From positions 1-41,361 of the forward strand of contig CASFQX010000105.1 in the NCBI GenBank assembly GCA_949296375.1: DNA of 41,361 nucleotides, in the 5' to 3' direction. Each line of letters begins with the position of its first letter. Positions within the stretch are counted from its first letter, which is position 1. Positions 1 through 8,195 of the stretch are shown piece by piece. The position numbers and the translations under genes are program-made. The notes beneath the pieces are model-generated. The model did no database searches, was not told the origin of the DNA, and was given only the letters and a program-made list of their open reading frames with translations. Origin of the DNA: an uncultured Olsenella sp. GTDB taxonomy: Bacteria > Actinomycetota > Coriobacteriia > Coriobacteriales > Atopobiaceae.

Positions 1-43
1 AAAGGGGGCAGGTTTGGCAGCTCAGCCAAACCTGCCCCCTTTT
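1..43. terminator. Perfect hairpin, probable bidirectional terminator
   Basis: Bases 1-18 and 25-42 are exactly complementary around a 6-base loop, and the right arm runs into T residues; the other strand reads the same way. This is the form of an intrinsic terminator working in both directions, probably ending a gene to the left of the window. The element may begin before base 1. Confidence 0.75.
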
Positions 44-193
44 CTCTGAGAGGAAAAACACGTCCCCTGTTGCAGGCTGTGCCGCACGCACAAACGGCTG
101 CGCGGGTGCGGGAGCTCTTCTGGGGCACCGCACCTTTTTGCGTGCCGTGCCGAGAAGTACGCTCTTCTCGAGACCACACCGAGAGGGGCAGCA

Positions 194-592
194 ATGTGCG
201 AGTTCAACCGCAACGTCATCATTCAGGACCTCGTCCTGGCCATCGTCATCAACACGAGCGCGACCATCATCGACGGCGCCCCGTTCGACCACACCTGGTA
301 CACCTTCACCTGCGTGGCGCTGGCCACCAATGTGATCGGCCAGCTGGTGCTGCCCACGGGTGCCGTGGCGCGGGCGCTCACCGGCTGGGCCGGCGAGGCG
401 AGCTGGCGCGTCTACGCGCAAATCTTCATCGAGAACCTCATCTTCGTGACCATCATCTCGCTCACGGAGGCCTTCGTGCACACCGGTGGGCCCGGCCTCG
501 TCGAGGCGTGGCTCAACAGCTACGTATGGCTCGTCATCATTGGCTACGTGACGTCCGTCGCGCTCTTCCACGCCCTCAAGCCGCGCAACTAG
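194..592 (+). CDS. Small multi-pass membrane protein of unknown function
   Basis: A 132-residue protein with about four hydrophobic segments (near residues 9-25, 38-57, 74-92 and 108-127) and no signal peptide beyond the first helix. The start is supported by GAGAGGGG eight or so bases upstream. The layout is two helical hairpins, each opening with an Asn-rich helix (LVLAIVINTSA, then IFIENLIFV). The protein at 25192-25701 has a similar two-hairpin layout and similar Asn-containing helices, so the two may be distant relatives, perhaps of the DUF2798 type; I cannot confirm this without a search. It converges on the acyl-kinase operon and could be a transport or membrane component of the neighbouring catabolic genes, but that is only context. 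Confidence 0.75.
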   Translation: MCEFNRNVIIQDLVLAIVINTSATIIDGAPFDHTWYTFTCVALATNVIGQLVLPTGAVARALTGWAGEASWRVYAQIFIENLIFVTIISLTEAFVHTGGPGLVEAWLNSYVWLVIIGYVTSVALFHALKPRN

Positions 593-624
593 TGAGCGAT
601 AAACGCTCAAGTCACCCAACAAAG

Positions 625-698
625 ACGCCGAGTGTGCAGCAACCGAGAAAAACCGCCCCCTAGAGAGCCAAAAATCTCGATTGCTGCACACTCGGCGT
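625..698. repeat. Long inverted repeat between convergent genes
   Basis: Bases 625-642 and 681-698 are an 18-base perfect inverted repeat. After one mismatch the pairing continues for five more bases (CGAGA with TCTCG). The loop is about 26 bases and contains the CGAGAAA motif also seen in the 42-bp arrays. There is no U-run directly after the stem. It probably acts as a transcription barrier or is a palindromic repeat. A smaller hairpin, GAGCG-ATAAA-CGCTC, lies at 595-609. Confidence 0.6.
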
Positions 699-720
699 TT
701 GCACACCTGCAATTGCTTAG

Positions 721-760
721 CTGCGCCGCGCGCCCCGCGTGTACGGGGCGCGCGGCGCAG
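721..760 (-). terminator. 17-bp GC hairpin after the acyl-kinase operon
   Basis: Bases 721-737 pair perfectly with 744-760 around a 6-base loop. The hairpin sits 14 bases past the stop codon of the acyl kinase on the minus strand. No U-tract follows, so it may act as an mRNA 3' end stabiliser or an imperfect terminator. Confidence 0.65.
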
Positions 761-774
761 ACCATGCCACGAGA

Positions 775-1884
775 CTAGTCGTCAAACCCGGTAAAGACGG
801 GCACGCCGGTATAGGTGCGCGGCTGCTCCTGCCCGGAGAGCACGCGACAGGCACCGGCCGCCATGGCCTCGAGCTCAAACTCGCCCGGATAGGCCGTGAC
901 GGGCGCGATCCACTCGCAGCGCCTGCGTATGGTGGCAACGAGGCCCTCGTTGTAGACCATGCCGCCGCCGAGCAGGATGCCGTCGACGTGACCCTCGAGC
1001 ACGCAGGCCATCTCGCCGATGGTCTTGCAGATCTGATAGATCATCGCCTCCCAGGCGCGCTTGCACGCGGCGTCGCCCGCCTCGGCGCGCCGGCTCACGT
1101 CGAGCGCGTCAGAGGTGCCGAGAAGATCGACAAAGCCGCCGGTCTTCATGCAGAGGGCACGCGCATCGCCCGTGGTGTGGCTCTCGAGGTAGCGCAGGAG
1201 CTCAATCACGGGCACCGCCCCGCAGCGGGTGGGCGCCATCGGGCCGTCGCCGCCCACGATGTCGTTGCCGTCGACCATCTTGCCGTGGTCGTGCGCGGAG
1301 ACCGAGATGCCGCCGCCGATGTGGCAGACGACGAAGCAGCAGTCCTCGTAGCGCCTGCCGAGCGACGCGGCGTGACGGATGGCCGTCTCCTTGAGGTTGA
1401 GCGCGTGCAGGTGAACGCGGCGATAGACGCCCTTCACGCCCGTCATGCGCGCGAGGTCGCAGAGCTCGTCGGTGTCCGGCGGGTTGACCACAAAAGCGGG
1501 CTTGCCGCCGGCTGCCTGGGCAAACTGGTTGGCGAGCTGCGGCCCCAGCTGCGCCGGGTGCTGCACGCCGTTCTCGCCCGCCTCGGCATGGCGAAGCATG
1601 ACGTCGTTCACGGCATAGGTGCCGCCCGGGGTGGGAAGCAGGCCGCCACCGCGGCCCACGAAGGCGTCCACGGTCGTGAGGTCCACGTCATGGGCGGCAA
1701 GCATCTCGAGGATGGTGTCGCGACGATAGGGCATCTGCGCGGAGATGCCGCTGAACTCCGCGAGTTTCTCGGCGGAGTGGGCGACGTTCTCCGAGAAGAG
1801 CTCGGTCTGTCCCTCGAACAGGCCCACCTTGGTGGAGGTGGAGCCGGGGTTGATCACAAGGACGCGATAGTTCTTCTCGGCCAT
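775..1884 (-). CDS. buk: Butyrate-kinase-type acyl kinase (module A)
   Basis: Predicted to make ATP and a carboxylate from an acyl phosphate and ADP in the cytosol. The 369-residue length fits butyrate kinase. Family signatures present: NPGSTSTKVGLF near the N-terminus (Asn12), GRGGGLLPTPGGTY around residue 77 with catalytic-type Arg78, HIGGGISVSAHDHGKMVD in mid-protein, and GPMAPTRCG. It is the last gene of the operon thiolase-DUF35-ACP-phosphate acyltransferase-kinase, and its ribosome site GGAGGGG overlaps the end of the upstream gene, so the two are probably translated together. The acyl chain is not known; butyrate, branched-chain or aryl-alkanoate substrates are all possible. The paralogue at 21336-22457 lacks two of these residues. 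Confidence 0.9.
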   Translation of the reverse strand: MAEKNYRVLVINPGSTSTKVGLFEGQTELFSENVAHSAEKLAEFSGISAQMPYRRDTILEMLAAHDVDLTTVDAFVGRGGGLLPTPGGTYAVNDVMLRHAEAGENGVQHPAQLGPQLANQFAQAAGGKPAFVVNPPDTDELCDLARMTGVKGVYRRVHLHALNLKETAIRHAASLGRRYEDCCFVVCHIGGGISVSAHDHGKMVDGNDIVGGDGPMAPTRCGAVPVIELLRYLESHTTGDARALCMKTGGFVDLLGTSDALDVSRRAEAGDAACKRAWEAMIYQICKTIGEMACVLEGHVDGILLGGGMVYNEGLVATIRRRCEWIAPVTAYPGEFELEAMAAGACRVLSGQEQPRTYTGVPVFTGFDD

Positions 1885-1885
1885 G

Positions 1886-2890
1886 CTACCCCTCCAGCGC
1901 CTGGGCGCGCACGCAGCTCATGACCACGTTGCCCACGATCTCGGAGACCGGGGCGGAGCGGCTGCAGTCGCACACGATCTTCTTGAAGCCCTGGAGCATG
2001 GGGCCGTAGGCGTCGGCGCCGGTGAGGTTCTGGATGATCTTGACGCCGATGTTGCCCACGTTGATGTCGGGCCAGATGAGGAGGTTTGCGCGGCCGGCAA
2101 CCTCGGACTCGTGGTGCACCTTCTTGGCGGCCACCTTGGGGTTGATGGCGGCGTCAAACTGGAACTCGCCGTCGATCTTGAGGTCGGGACGGCGCTCCTG
2201 GGCAATGTCGCGAGCAGCGCGAACCTTGTCGACGAGCTCGTTGTCCATGGAGCCGTCGGTTGAGTGGCTGAGAAGCGCGCAGCGCACGTCCCAGCCGGTG
2301 AGCGCGGCCACGGTCTCGCTCGAGGCAATGGCGATCGACGCCAGCTCCTCGGGGGTGGGGTCCACGCAGACGGCGGAGTCGCCAAAGCCGATGAGACCGC
2401 CCTCGCCGCCGTCCCAGCCGGGGACGTCGGCGATGCCGCAGGAGCTGATCGTGTCCACGCCGTCGGCCAGGCCCACGATGGTCTGGGCCGCGAGGATGAT
2501 GTCGCCCGTGGCGTTTGCGATGCCGGCGAACATGACGTCCACGTCACCGAGCACCTGCATGATGAGGGCGCGCTCGAGCGGGCGCGTCATGCGGCGCGCC
2601 ACGCCCTTGGGCTTGTACTTGCAGTCGGGGTGTGCGAGGTAGCGCTCGGCGCAGGCGGCGTTGGCCTCCTCGTCGGTAACGTCCACGACCTCGATGCCCT
2701 CGAGGGAGATGCCACGCTCGGCCGCGAGGCGCGCAAGCTCCGCGCCGTCGCCCACGAGCACGCACTTGGCAAGGCCGGCCTCGGTGAGCTCGGCCACGGC
2801 ACGCATCATGGTCTCGTTGTCGCCCTCGGGGAAGGCCACGCGCATCGGACGCGCCGCGGCGCGCTCGCGCAGGGTTTCCATCAGGCCCAC
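1886..2890 (-). CDS. Phosphate acyltransferase, Pta/Ptb family (module A)
   Basis: Predicted to transfer an acyl group to phosphate, giving the acyl phosphate used by the kinase next door. The 334 residues match a one-domain phosphate acetyl/butyryltransferase. Recognisable blocks are RVAFPEGDNETMMRA near residue 17, GDVDVMFAGIANATGD at about 115-130, IDGEFQFDAAINPKVA near 240, and AGRANLLIWPDINVGNIG near 270. The C-terminal SRG motif reads SRS. The start is the GTG at 2890: a GGAG lies about seven bases upstream inside the end of the ACP gene, while the ATG at 2881 has no ribosome site. Because an ACP gene is the immediate upstream partner, acyl-ACP is a possible donor, as in the structurally related PlsX; acyl-CoA remains the default for the family. 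Confidence 0.9.
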   Translation of the reverse strand: MGLMETLRERAAARPMRVAFPEGDNETMMRAVAELTEAGLAKCVLVGDGAELARLAAERGISLEGIEVVDVTDEEANAACAERYLAHPDCKYKPKGVARRMTRPLERALIMQVLGDVDVMFAGIANATGDIILAAQTIVGLADGVDTISSCGIADVPGWDGGEGGLIGFGDSAVCVDPTPEELASIAIASSETVAALTGWDVRCALLSHSTDGSMDNELVDKVRAARDIAQERRPDLKIDGEFQFDAAINPKVAAKKVHHESEVAGRANLLIWPDINVGNIGVKIIQNLTGADAYGPMLQGFKKIVCDCSRSAPVSEIVGNVVMSCVRAQALEG

Positions 2891-2893
2891 GGT

Positions 2894-3127
2894 CTACTCC
2901 ATCTCTTCCTCGACGCGCTCGACGAGCTCGCCGACGGTCTTCATGGTCATGACCTCGCGGATGGGCACCTCGGCGTCGAGCTCGTTCTCGATCATGGAGG
3001 TGAGGGCGATCATCTTCATGGAGCCCTTGCCGAGCTCGGCGAAGGTGGTGTCGGCGGTGACCTCGCCGTCGTACTTGTAGGCGGACTTGGCGAACTCGCA
3101 GACCTGCTCGAGAACTTCCTGGTTCAT
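2894..3127 (-). CDS. Acyl carrier protein, divergent (module A)
   Basis: A 77-residue acidic protein with the acyl carrier fold pattern. The phosphopantetheine serine is Ser36 in LGKGSMKMIAL, so the usual Asp-Ser-Leu is replaced by Gly-Ser-Met. The following helix II (TSMIENELDAEVP) and C-terminal helix (KTVGELVERVEE) align well with AcpP. The chosen ATG at 3127 has AAAGGAA six bases upstream; longer readings in frame run through the repeat at 3148-3220 and are not plausible. It lies between DUF35 and the phosphate acyltransferase and is three bases from the latter's start. This is a pathway-specific carrier, not the fatty-acid ACP, which would normally sit with fab genes. Confidence 0.88.
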   Translation of the reverse strand: MNQEVLEQVCEFAKSAYKYDGEVTADTTFAELGKGSMKMIALTSMIENELDAEVPIREVMTMKTVGELVERVEEEME

Positions 3128-3147
3128 GACGTTTCCTTTCTCGGAGT

Positions 3148-3220
3148 GATCCAAAAGGGGACAGACCCCTTTTGGATCGTTTTCAAAATGATTCAAAAGG
3201 GGTCTGTCCCCTTTTGGATA
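3148..3220. repeat. 73-bp double palindrome upstream of the first ACP gene
   Basis: Two 30-31 bp palindromes in opposite orientation. The first is 3148-3178 (13-base arms, loop ACAGA); the second is 3191-3220 (loop TCTGT). They are joined by a 12-base AT-rich linker, and the whole unit is itself an inverted repeat. Read on the minus strand it is nearly identical to 19776-19850, which also precedes an ACP gene. It resembles a bicipital REP/BIME-type element. It lies inside the operon, between DUF35 and ACP, so it may modulate mRNA stability or termination. Confidence 0.85.
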
Positions 3221-3221
3221 G

Positions 3222-3641
3222 CTAGTCGAGCTCGAAGCAGAGCTCGTGGTAGCCGGGGCGCTCGATGACCTTGGGGTGCACGCCCACGGTCTCCCCCGCC
3301 ATGAGGCGGGCACGAATCTCGGGCGCCTTCTTCTTGGTGATGCCAAAGATCACGTAGGTGTACTGCGGGCCCTCGTCCAGCTCGACGGCACCGTAGGCGT
3401 ACTTGCCCACCTCGCGCAGGTAGGGCTTGTCGTTCTGGGGACCGGGGACGGTGAAGTCGATGAGGTGGCCGTGACCGGAGACCTCGCACCACTCCGTCTC
3501 GTGATAGCCGCAGGCGTTGCAGGCAAGGTGCGGCGGGAACTCGATGGCACCGCACTCGAGGCAGCGCCTCCCGTAGAACTTGCCCTCGGCCAGCCCCTCG
3601 TAGAACTTCTTGACGATGGGCTCCATCTTCTCAAGTTGCAT
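3222..3641 (-). CDS. DUF35 Zn-ribbon/OB-fold protein, thiolase partner
   Basis: A 139-residue protein with an N-terminal rubredoxin-like zinc ribbon (CLEC at residues 27-30 and CNAC at 41-44) followed by an OB-fold (about residues 46-130). This is the DUF35 architecture found as the small subunit beside SCP-x/PhlC-type thiolases, where it stabilises the complex and is thought to help bind acyl-CoA. The ATG at 3641 is preferred: AAGGAGG lies seven bases before it but only one base before the ATG at 3647. Its gene follows the thiolase with an 18-base gap, which supports a joint complex. Confidence 0.88.
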   Translation of the reverse strand: MQLEKMEPIVKKFYEGLAEGKFYGRRCLECGAIEFPPHLACNACGYHETEWCEVSGHGHLIDFTVPGPQNDKPYLREVGKYAYGAVELDEGPQYTYVIFGITKKKAPEIRARLMAGETVGVHPKVIERPGYHELCFELD

Positions 3642-3659
3642 GCTCATGCCTCCTTGTGG

Positions 3660-4946
3660 CTACTCGACGGTGCGCAGGATCTGGCAGCGGACGTTCTGGG
3701 AGCCGCCGAAGCCGCGCAGGAACGTGGTCTGGGGACGCTTGGCCATCTGCGTGGCGCCCGCCTCGCCGCGCATCTGCTTGACGGCCTCGTAGATGTCGGC
3801 GATGCCGGAGGCGCCGTGGGCGTGGCCGAAGTTGCAGCGGCCGCCGTGCGGGTTGATGGGCTTGTCGCCGTCAAAGGCGGTGCGACCCTCGATGGCGTAC
3901 TTCCACGCCTCGCCACGCGGGATGTAGCCGCACTCCTCCGCCGAGCAGATCTCGGAGGCGAGGAAGAAGTCGTTGCACATGAAGAGGTCGATCTCGTCGG
4001 GCGAGACACCCGTGAGCTCGTAGACCTGCTTGGCGGCAATCTCCGTGGCCCAGTGCTCGTTGTGGACGAGGCCCGCCTCCACGGCGGCGGCACCGGTGCC
4101 CAGAACCTCGATCGGGGTGTGCGGCACGCCCATGGCGAGCGCCTTCTCGGTGGGCATGACCACGATGGCGGCAGCACCGTCGCACTTCTTCTCAAAGCCG
4201 GTCACGCGCAGGTACTGGGTGACCTTGGGGTTGTACATGCTCTTGAGGAACTCGTCGGCGGAGTCAAAGCCCATCTCGGCCGCGTCCTGCTCGACGGTGG
4301 TCTCGTAGTAGGCGAGCGGGTTTGCCACGGCGCCGCGGCGCAGGCTCTTGGTGAGGCCGTTCAGGGCGTCGTCGATCTTGTCGGCATCGAGGTCGTAGAT
4401 CATCGAGTACTCGTTGATCCAGTTGTCAAAGGAGACGCCAAAGGCGCCGTCGAGCGGGCGACCGTAGGCGCGGTCGTAGATCTTGTCGAGCGAGGGGATC
4501 ATGACCTCCAGCGGGAAGTCCTGGCGCACGTGGGAGGGCATGTGCTCCACCGGCAGCGTGCTCGCCAGGTCAACGGCGCCGGAGAGCACCACGTCGTAGG
4601 TGCCGGAGGCAACGGCCATCACGGCCTGCTCAAGCGCCACGTAGCCCGTGCAGCAGGCCTCGGAGTGGTGGACGGAGCCCTTGCTCCTCATGCCAAACCA
4701 GTCGGCCACCTGCATGTTGGGCGTGATGCAGTCGTTGATGAGGTAGGGGTTTGCCGCGCCGTGATAGAAGAAGTCAACGTCGCGCGGCTCAAGACCGGCA
4801 TCCGCAATGGCCTCGAGCGCAGCGTAGCCAAACGCCTCGCCCTCGCCGATGCCCTGGGTCTCGGGGTGGTCCTCGAAGTCCTTGAACGGCGTGCAGCCCA
4901 CTCCCACGATGGAGACGCTGCGCATGTTCCTGCCTAGCTTGACCAT
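3660..4946 (-). CDS. Thiolase, SCP-x/PhlC-like
   Basis: A 428-residue thiolase-fold enzyme, expected to make or cleave a C-C bond next to a carbonyl and to pass the acyl group to CoA or another thiol. The nucleophile is Cys98 (or Cys99) in SEACCTGYVALEQA, and the C-terminal active loop NPHGGRCNFGHAHGASG carries the catalytic histidine. The HDxF motif common in SCP2-thiolases reads NDFF (CNDFFLASE), so one active-site His is Asn. It is the first gene of module A; ATG 4946 has AAAGGGA nine bases upstream. With its DUF35 partner it resembles the pairs that acylate or deacylate polyketide-like and aromatic ketones. The downstream acyltransferase and kinase suggest the cleavage direction here. Confidence 0.87.
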   Translation of the reverse strand: MVKLGRNMRSVSIVGVGCTPFKDFEDHPETQGIGEGEAFGYAALEAIADAGLEPRDVDFFYHGAANPYLINDCITPNMQVADWFGMRSKGSVHHSEACCTGYVALEQAVMAVASGTYDVVLSGAVDLASTLPVEHMPSHVRQDFPLEVMIPSLDKIYDRAYGRPLDGAFGVSFDNWINEYSMIYDLDADKIDDALNGLTKSLRRGAVANPLAYYETTVEQDAAEMGFDSADEFLKSMYNPKVTQYLRVTGFEKKCDGAAAIVVMPTEKALAMGVPHTPIEVLGTGAAAVEAGLVHNEHWATEIAAKQVYELTGVSPDEIDLFMCNDFFLASEICSAEECGYIPRGEAWKYAIEGRTAFDGDKPINPHGGRCNFGHAHGASGIADIYEAVKQMRGEAGATQMAKRPQTTFLRGFGGSQNVRCQILRTVE

Positions 4947-5133
4947 AGCATCACATCCCTTTCCAAACGCTGTCCAACCTTTGTCTGCATCCTATAAACG
5001 ACGCTCGCCGGCGAGAAGAACACGCGGGCGCACTTCGTTTCCTTTGATGGGACACCTTGTGATGATTTGTTCCTTTCCGCAGGTAAATTGCCTTGTTTCA
5101 CGCGTTTCTCATCCGCCGCTCACCGCCCGTCCG
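4947..5133 (-). promoter_or_regulatory. Putative promoter region of module A operon
   Basis: The 187 bases between the TetR stop and the thiolase start are relatively AT-rich, with a TATAGG box (minus strand, near 4995) and AAAGGGA as the ribosome site. No clear TetR palindrome is visible. Assignment as the operon promoter is by position only. Confidence 0.4.
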
Positions 5134-5772
5134 CTACCGCTGGCGGCGCCGCTCGTCCTTCTCGCCAAAGGGCGAGGCGGGCACGTGCCGCGCGTTGGTC
5201 TCGTCGAGGAAGAAGGGCGCGTAGAAGAGGCGGTTGAGCACGCCGGCCACGACCTTGGGCTCCACGTCGGGCCGCTTCTCAAGCCAGTACTGGATGACGT
5301 TGTGGTGACCCGCCAGCGCAAAGGCGAGGTAGAAGTCGCGATAGGTCTCCGGGCCCTCCACCTCGGAGAGGCGCTCGCGAAAGTGGTCGTGCATGAGGAC
5401 CGTTGCCTTGTGCACAAACTGCGGGTCGCCATGGGGGCCGTTGAGCGCCACCACCTTGTCGCGGCGCTCGGCAAGGACCTCCATACGCCGGATCATCGTG
5501 GGCGTGGGATCCAGCTCCGCCTGGGCAAAGCGCGCCTTGAGCGCAAAGCTGTTGATGGAGTGCATGTTTGCGAGAAGGTCGGTCTCAAAGGCCTTCACCA
5601 CGTCGTCAACGGAGTCAAAGTGCCGGTAGAACGTGGAGCGCGAGACGCCCGCGAGCCGAATGACGTCGGCCACGCGAATGTCCGGGATGTCCGTAGTCTC
5701 CATGAGCGAGAAGACCGCGTCCTCGATGCGCTCGTCAACGGACCGGCCGTCGTGGACCCTCTTCGCCGTCAT
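5134..5772 (-). CDS. TetR/AcrR-family transcriptional regulator
   Basis: A 212-residue regulator. The N-terminal TetR helix-turn-helix is clear (about residues 12-58; RVADVIRLAGVSRSTFYRHF), followed by an all-helical ligand domain ending in a basic tail. It is transcribed in the same direction as, and 187 bases upstream of, the thiolase operon, and divergently from the PucR-type gene at 5853. A role in sensing a CoA-ester or aromatic intermediate for module A is likely by position; the ligand cannot be read from sequence. ATG 5772 has AAGGGTGG upstream. Confidence 0.88.
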   Translation of the reverse strand: MTAKRVHDGRSVDERIEDAVFSLMETTDIPDIRVADVIRLAGVSRSTFYRHFDSVDDVVKAFETDLLANMHSINSFALKARFAQAELDPTPTMIRRMEVLAERRDKVVALNGPHGDPQFVHKATVLMHDHFRERLSEVEGPETYRDFYLAFALAGHHNVIQYWLEKRPDVEPKVVAGVLNRLFYAPFFLDETNARHVPASPFGEKDERRRQR

Positions 5773-5852
5773 GCTGACACCACCCTTATCTTTTGTTTAT
5801 TATCTCCGTGACGGGGCACGGTGCCCCAGGACCATTGAGGGGAGTTCATCAG
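5773..5852. promoter_or_regulatory. Divergent promoter region with a 15-base palindrome
   Basis: The 80 bases between the TetR and PucR-type starts contain an AT-rich stretch (TTTGTTTATTAT, near 5791-5802) and a perfect inverted repeat GGGGCACGGTGCCCC at 5813-5827, in the leader of the plus-strand gene. It could be an operator for either regulator or an mRNA hairpin. GAGGGG at 5837-5842 is the ribosome site for the ATG at 5853. Confidence 0.5.
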
Positions 5853-7163
5853 ATGGAGCAGAGCGTCTCGCACGACCAGGCTGAGCGGCGCATTATTGGC
5901 GCGCTGCTCTCCGACCACGGGCTCCAGCACCTCGTCGAGGTGATCGCAGAGACGATGGGAAACCCGCTCGTCGTGGTTGACCCGAGCTACCACTACCTTG
6001 CCTCGGGAAGCGTGACCCCCAACACGGACGACGACTCCGCCTACGCGCGCGTGATGCGCGAGGAGATGGCCTTCGGGGACATCCTCGAGGACGGCGTCGC
6101 GCACATCGAGAGCGAGAAGATCGACGAGCGGCTTGCCCGCAGCCGAGGCCCGCTGGTGTGCCACAACTCCGTGCTCGAGCTCAACACGATGACCCAGAAC
6201 GTGATCGTGCACGGCATCTGCCTCGCCCGCGTGATGCTCATGGCGCACGAGCGACCGTTTGCGGCCGGGGACGAGGCGCTCTTCTCGCTCTGCTGCCAGG
6301 CCATTGGCCAGGAGCTGCAGAAGGGCGAGGTCTTCACGGTGGGCAGCGCCCAGATGGAGGCCTACTTCCTGAGGCGCCTGCTCGAGGACGAGCAGCCCAC
6401 CCCCGAGGCCACGGCGAGGCGCCTCGCGCTGCTTGAGCTCACGCCCCTGCCCGCGCTCTTTGTGATTGCGATAAAGCCCAACGGGCGCCCCTTCTCCACG
6501 CGAGACGAGGAGAGCCTTCGAGCCCAGCTCTCCCCCATCCTCACCAAGAGCCTCACGACCAGCTACGAGAGGAGCCTCGTGATTCTGGCGAGCAGGGCAG
6601 AGGGGCCCACGCTCACGGCCTACGACCGTCGTACGCTGCGGCGCGTTGCCAAGGACAACGACGTCCTCGTCGGCGTGAGCAACGCCTTCGAGGACACGTG
6701 CGAGGTGCGCCGGCACCTGGCGCAGGCCCAGGCCGCGATCAGGCTGGGGTCGATGTACACGAAGGTGCTCGACGACTCCCACGTCTATGCCTACTGCGAC
6801 TACGCCCCGATGGAGCTCTTCGACATCGCCAACGACCGGGTGAACGTTCTCAACTACGTGCACCCGGCAATCTGGGAGCTGCTCGACCATGACCGCAGGC
6901 ACGGCAGCGAGCTCGTCGAGACGCTCTACGCCTACATGCAGAACGGCTGCAGCACGGCAAGAACGGCGCTTCTGCTGTGCCTGCACAAGAACACGCTGCT
7001 CTATCGCCTCGGCCGCATCCGCGAGATCACGGGAAACGACCTCAGCTCCGGAGAGGACCTGTTCCTGTTTCATCTCTCCATCCGAGCCCTTCTCTACCTT
7101 GGGCTTCTCGAGACGCGCACAAAGCCCCGCACGAGCGACGACCTTCGTGCCACGCGCGCGTAG
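5853..7163 (+). CDS. PucR/CdaR-type transcriptional activator 1
   Basis: A 436-residue regulator. The C-terminal PucR helix-turn-helix is clear (ETLYAYMQNGCSTARTALLL followed by HKNTLLYRLGRIREITG, about residues 350-400). The upstream part resembles the GGDEF-like/GAF-like sensory region of the family. In-frame ORF begins earlier, but ATG 5853 is preferred because GAGGGGAG lies at the right distance. PucR proteins usually activate purine, sugar-acid or aromatic catabolic genes; its neighbours here are the TetR gene and a flavoprotein. A second PucR-type gene (16149-17705) sits beside module B, so each module appears to have its own activator. Confidence 0.87.
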   Translation: MEQSVSHDQAERRIIGALLSDHGLQHLVEVIAETMGNPLVVVDPSYHYLASGSVTPNTDDDSAYARVMREEMAFGDILEDGVAHIESEKIDERLARSRGPLVCHNSVLELNTMTQNVIVHGICLARVMLMAHERPFAAGDEALFSLCCQAIGQELQKGEVFTVGSAQMEAYFLRRLLEDEQPTPEATARRLALLELTPLPALFVIAIKPNGRPFSTRDEESLRAQLSPILTKSLTTSYERSLVILASRAEGPTLTAYDRRTLRRVAKDNDVLVGVSNAFEDTCEVRRHLAQAQAAIRLGSMYTKVLDDSHVYAYCDYAPMELFDIANDRVNVLNYVHPAIWELLDHDRRHGSELVETLYAYMQNGCSTARTALLLCLHKNTLLYRLGRIREITGNDLSSGEDLFLFHLSIRALLYLGLLETRTKPRTSDDLRATRA

Positions 7164-7165
7164 CA

Positions 7166-7195
7166 GGGGCGGGGCGCCGGCCGCGCCTCCGCCCC
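7166..7195. terminator. Weak GC hairpin between convergent genes
   Basis: GGGGCGG (7166-7172) pairs with CCGCCCC (7189-7195), with a GC-rich interior that can pair further. It lies between the convergent stops of the PucR-type gene and the flavoprotein. There is no U-run. Confidence 0.4.
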
Positions 7196-7205
7196 GTCGC
7201 TTGCG

Positions 7206-8195
7206 TTAGCGCTCGATCATGAGCGTGGGGAACTCCATCTTGGCGTACTTCTCCATGAGGGGCTTGACCTCATCGAGATGCGCGAAGAACTCGTCGCGGG
7301 TCTTGTTGATCTCGTTCAGGTGCTCGGCGCGGGCCTTGTCGTCGTTGCGGTCGCGGATGAGGCCGTTCTCGGCAATCTTGAGATAGGGACGGCCGGTCTC
7401 CTCGTTGATGGCGAGGTCGCCGCCGGCTCCGCACACGGCGCACTCCCACGGGAACTCGATGCCGTCCCAGTGCTTGTCGCCGGGGTAGACGAGCGAGCTG
7501 TGGCAGTTGGGGCACACGCCGTCGTTGGGGTCGCCGAGCCAGGTGCGCTCCTCCACGGGCGTCTGGATAGCCTTGACGATGTTCTCGCCCATCTTGCGGG
7601 CGCGGGCGATCTGGCCGCCCCACTCAACGTCGTCGCCCCAGACAAAGGCGTTGCCCGGACGACCGTCGCGCTGGGCCATGTAGCGGTCGACGACCTGCAG
7701 CGACATGGTGAACATGGTGGCCTGCAGGCTCTCCAGGGCAAGCGACTGCCAATCATGCATGGAGCCGCCCACGGCAATGAGGCCGGCCACGGTGTGGGGG
7801 TTCTCCTTCACCGCGCCAATGGCGAGAAGGAAGGAGAGCTCGTAGGCAAGGAAGCGCTGCGCGAAGCGCGTGTAGACCGAGCTGGGCGTGAGGTCGTAGG
7901 TGGGAACGGCAAAGATCACGCCGTGGCAGGTGCGCAGCTCGCTCACGATGGCGTCGACGTCGTCCTTGTTCTTGAGGACGCAGCCGTGATACTCCTTCTG
8001 CAGGCCGGCGCCGACCTTGCCCATCTGCATCGTGCAGCCCTCGCAGCCGGTGCAGGGCAAGATGTTGTAGTCAAAGAGGTTGATGAGCTCGACCTCGCCG
8101 CCAGCCTCCTGAACGGCGCAGAGCGCCTCCTTGGCGAGCGCCTCGCCGTTGCCGCCGTGCCTTCCCGCGCAGATTGCCATGACCTTGAACGACAT
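7206..8195 (-). CDS. Iron-sulfur flavoprotein with rubredoxin-like tail 1
   Basis: A 329-residue protein. Residues 1-200 are a flavodoxin-like NADPH-dependent FMN reductase fold (KVMAICAGRHGGNGEALAKEAL) with the iron-sulfur flavoprotein cysteines CTGCEGC (48-54) plus a later Cys72. Residues about 240-290 add a CPNC...CAVC pair, a rubredoxin- or zinc-ribbon-like knuckle. It probably relays electrons between a low-potential donor and FMN; the acceptor could be an organic substrate. ATG 8195 is chosen over an upstream codon because GAGAGGA lies seven bases before it. It shares architecture with 14960-15928; the tail is uncommon in the simple iron-sulfur flavoproteins I know. Confidence 0.83.
   Translation of the reverse strand: MSFKVMAICAGRHGGNGEALAKEALCAVQEAGGEVELINLFDYNILPCTGCEGCTMQMGKVGAGLQKEYHGCVLKNKDDVDAIVSELRTCHGVIFAVPTYDLTPSSVYTRFAQRFLAYELSFLLAIGAVKENPHTVAGLIAVGGSMHDWQSLALESLQATMFTMSLQVVDRYMAQRDGRPGNAFVWGDDVEWGGQIARARKMGENIVKAIQTPVEERTWLGDPNDGVCPNCHSSLVYPGDKHWDGIEFPWECAVCGAGGDLAINEETGRPYLKIAENGLIRDRNDDKARAEHLNEINKTRDEFFAHLDEVKPLMEKYAKMEFPTLMIER

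Noticed and set aside
775-4946. Standard butyrate pathway
   Set aside because: The phosphate acyltransferase and butyrate kinase suggest it, but 3-hydroxybutyryl-CoA dehydrogenase, crotonase, butyryl-CoA dehydrogenase and Etf genes are missing.
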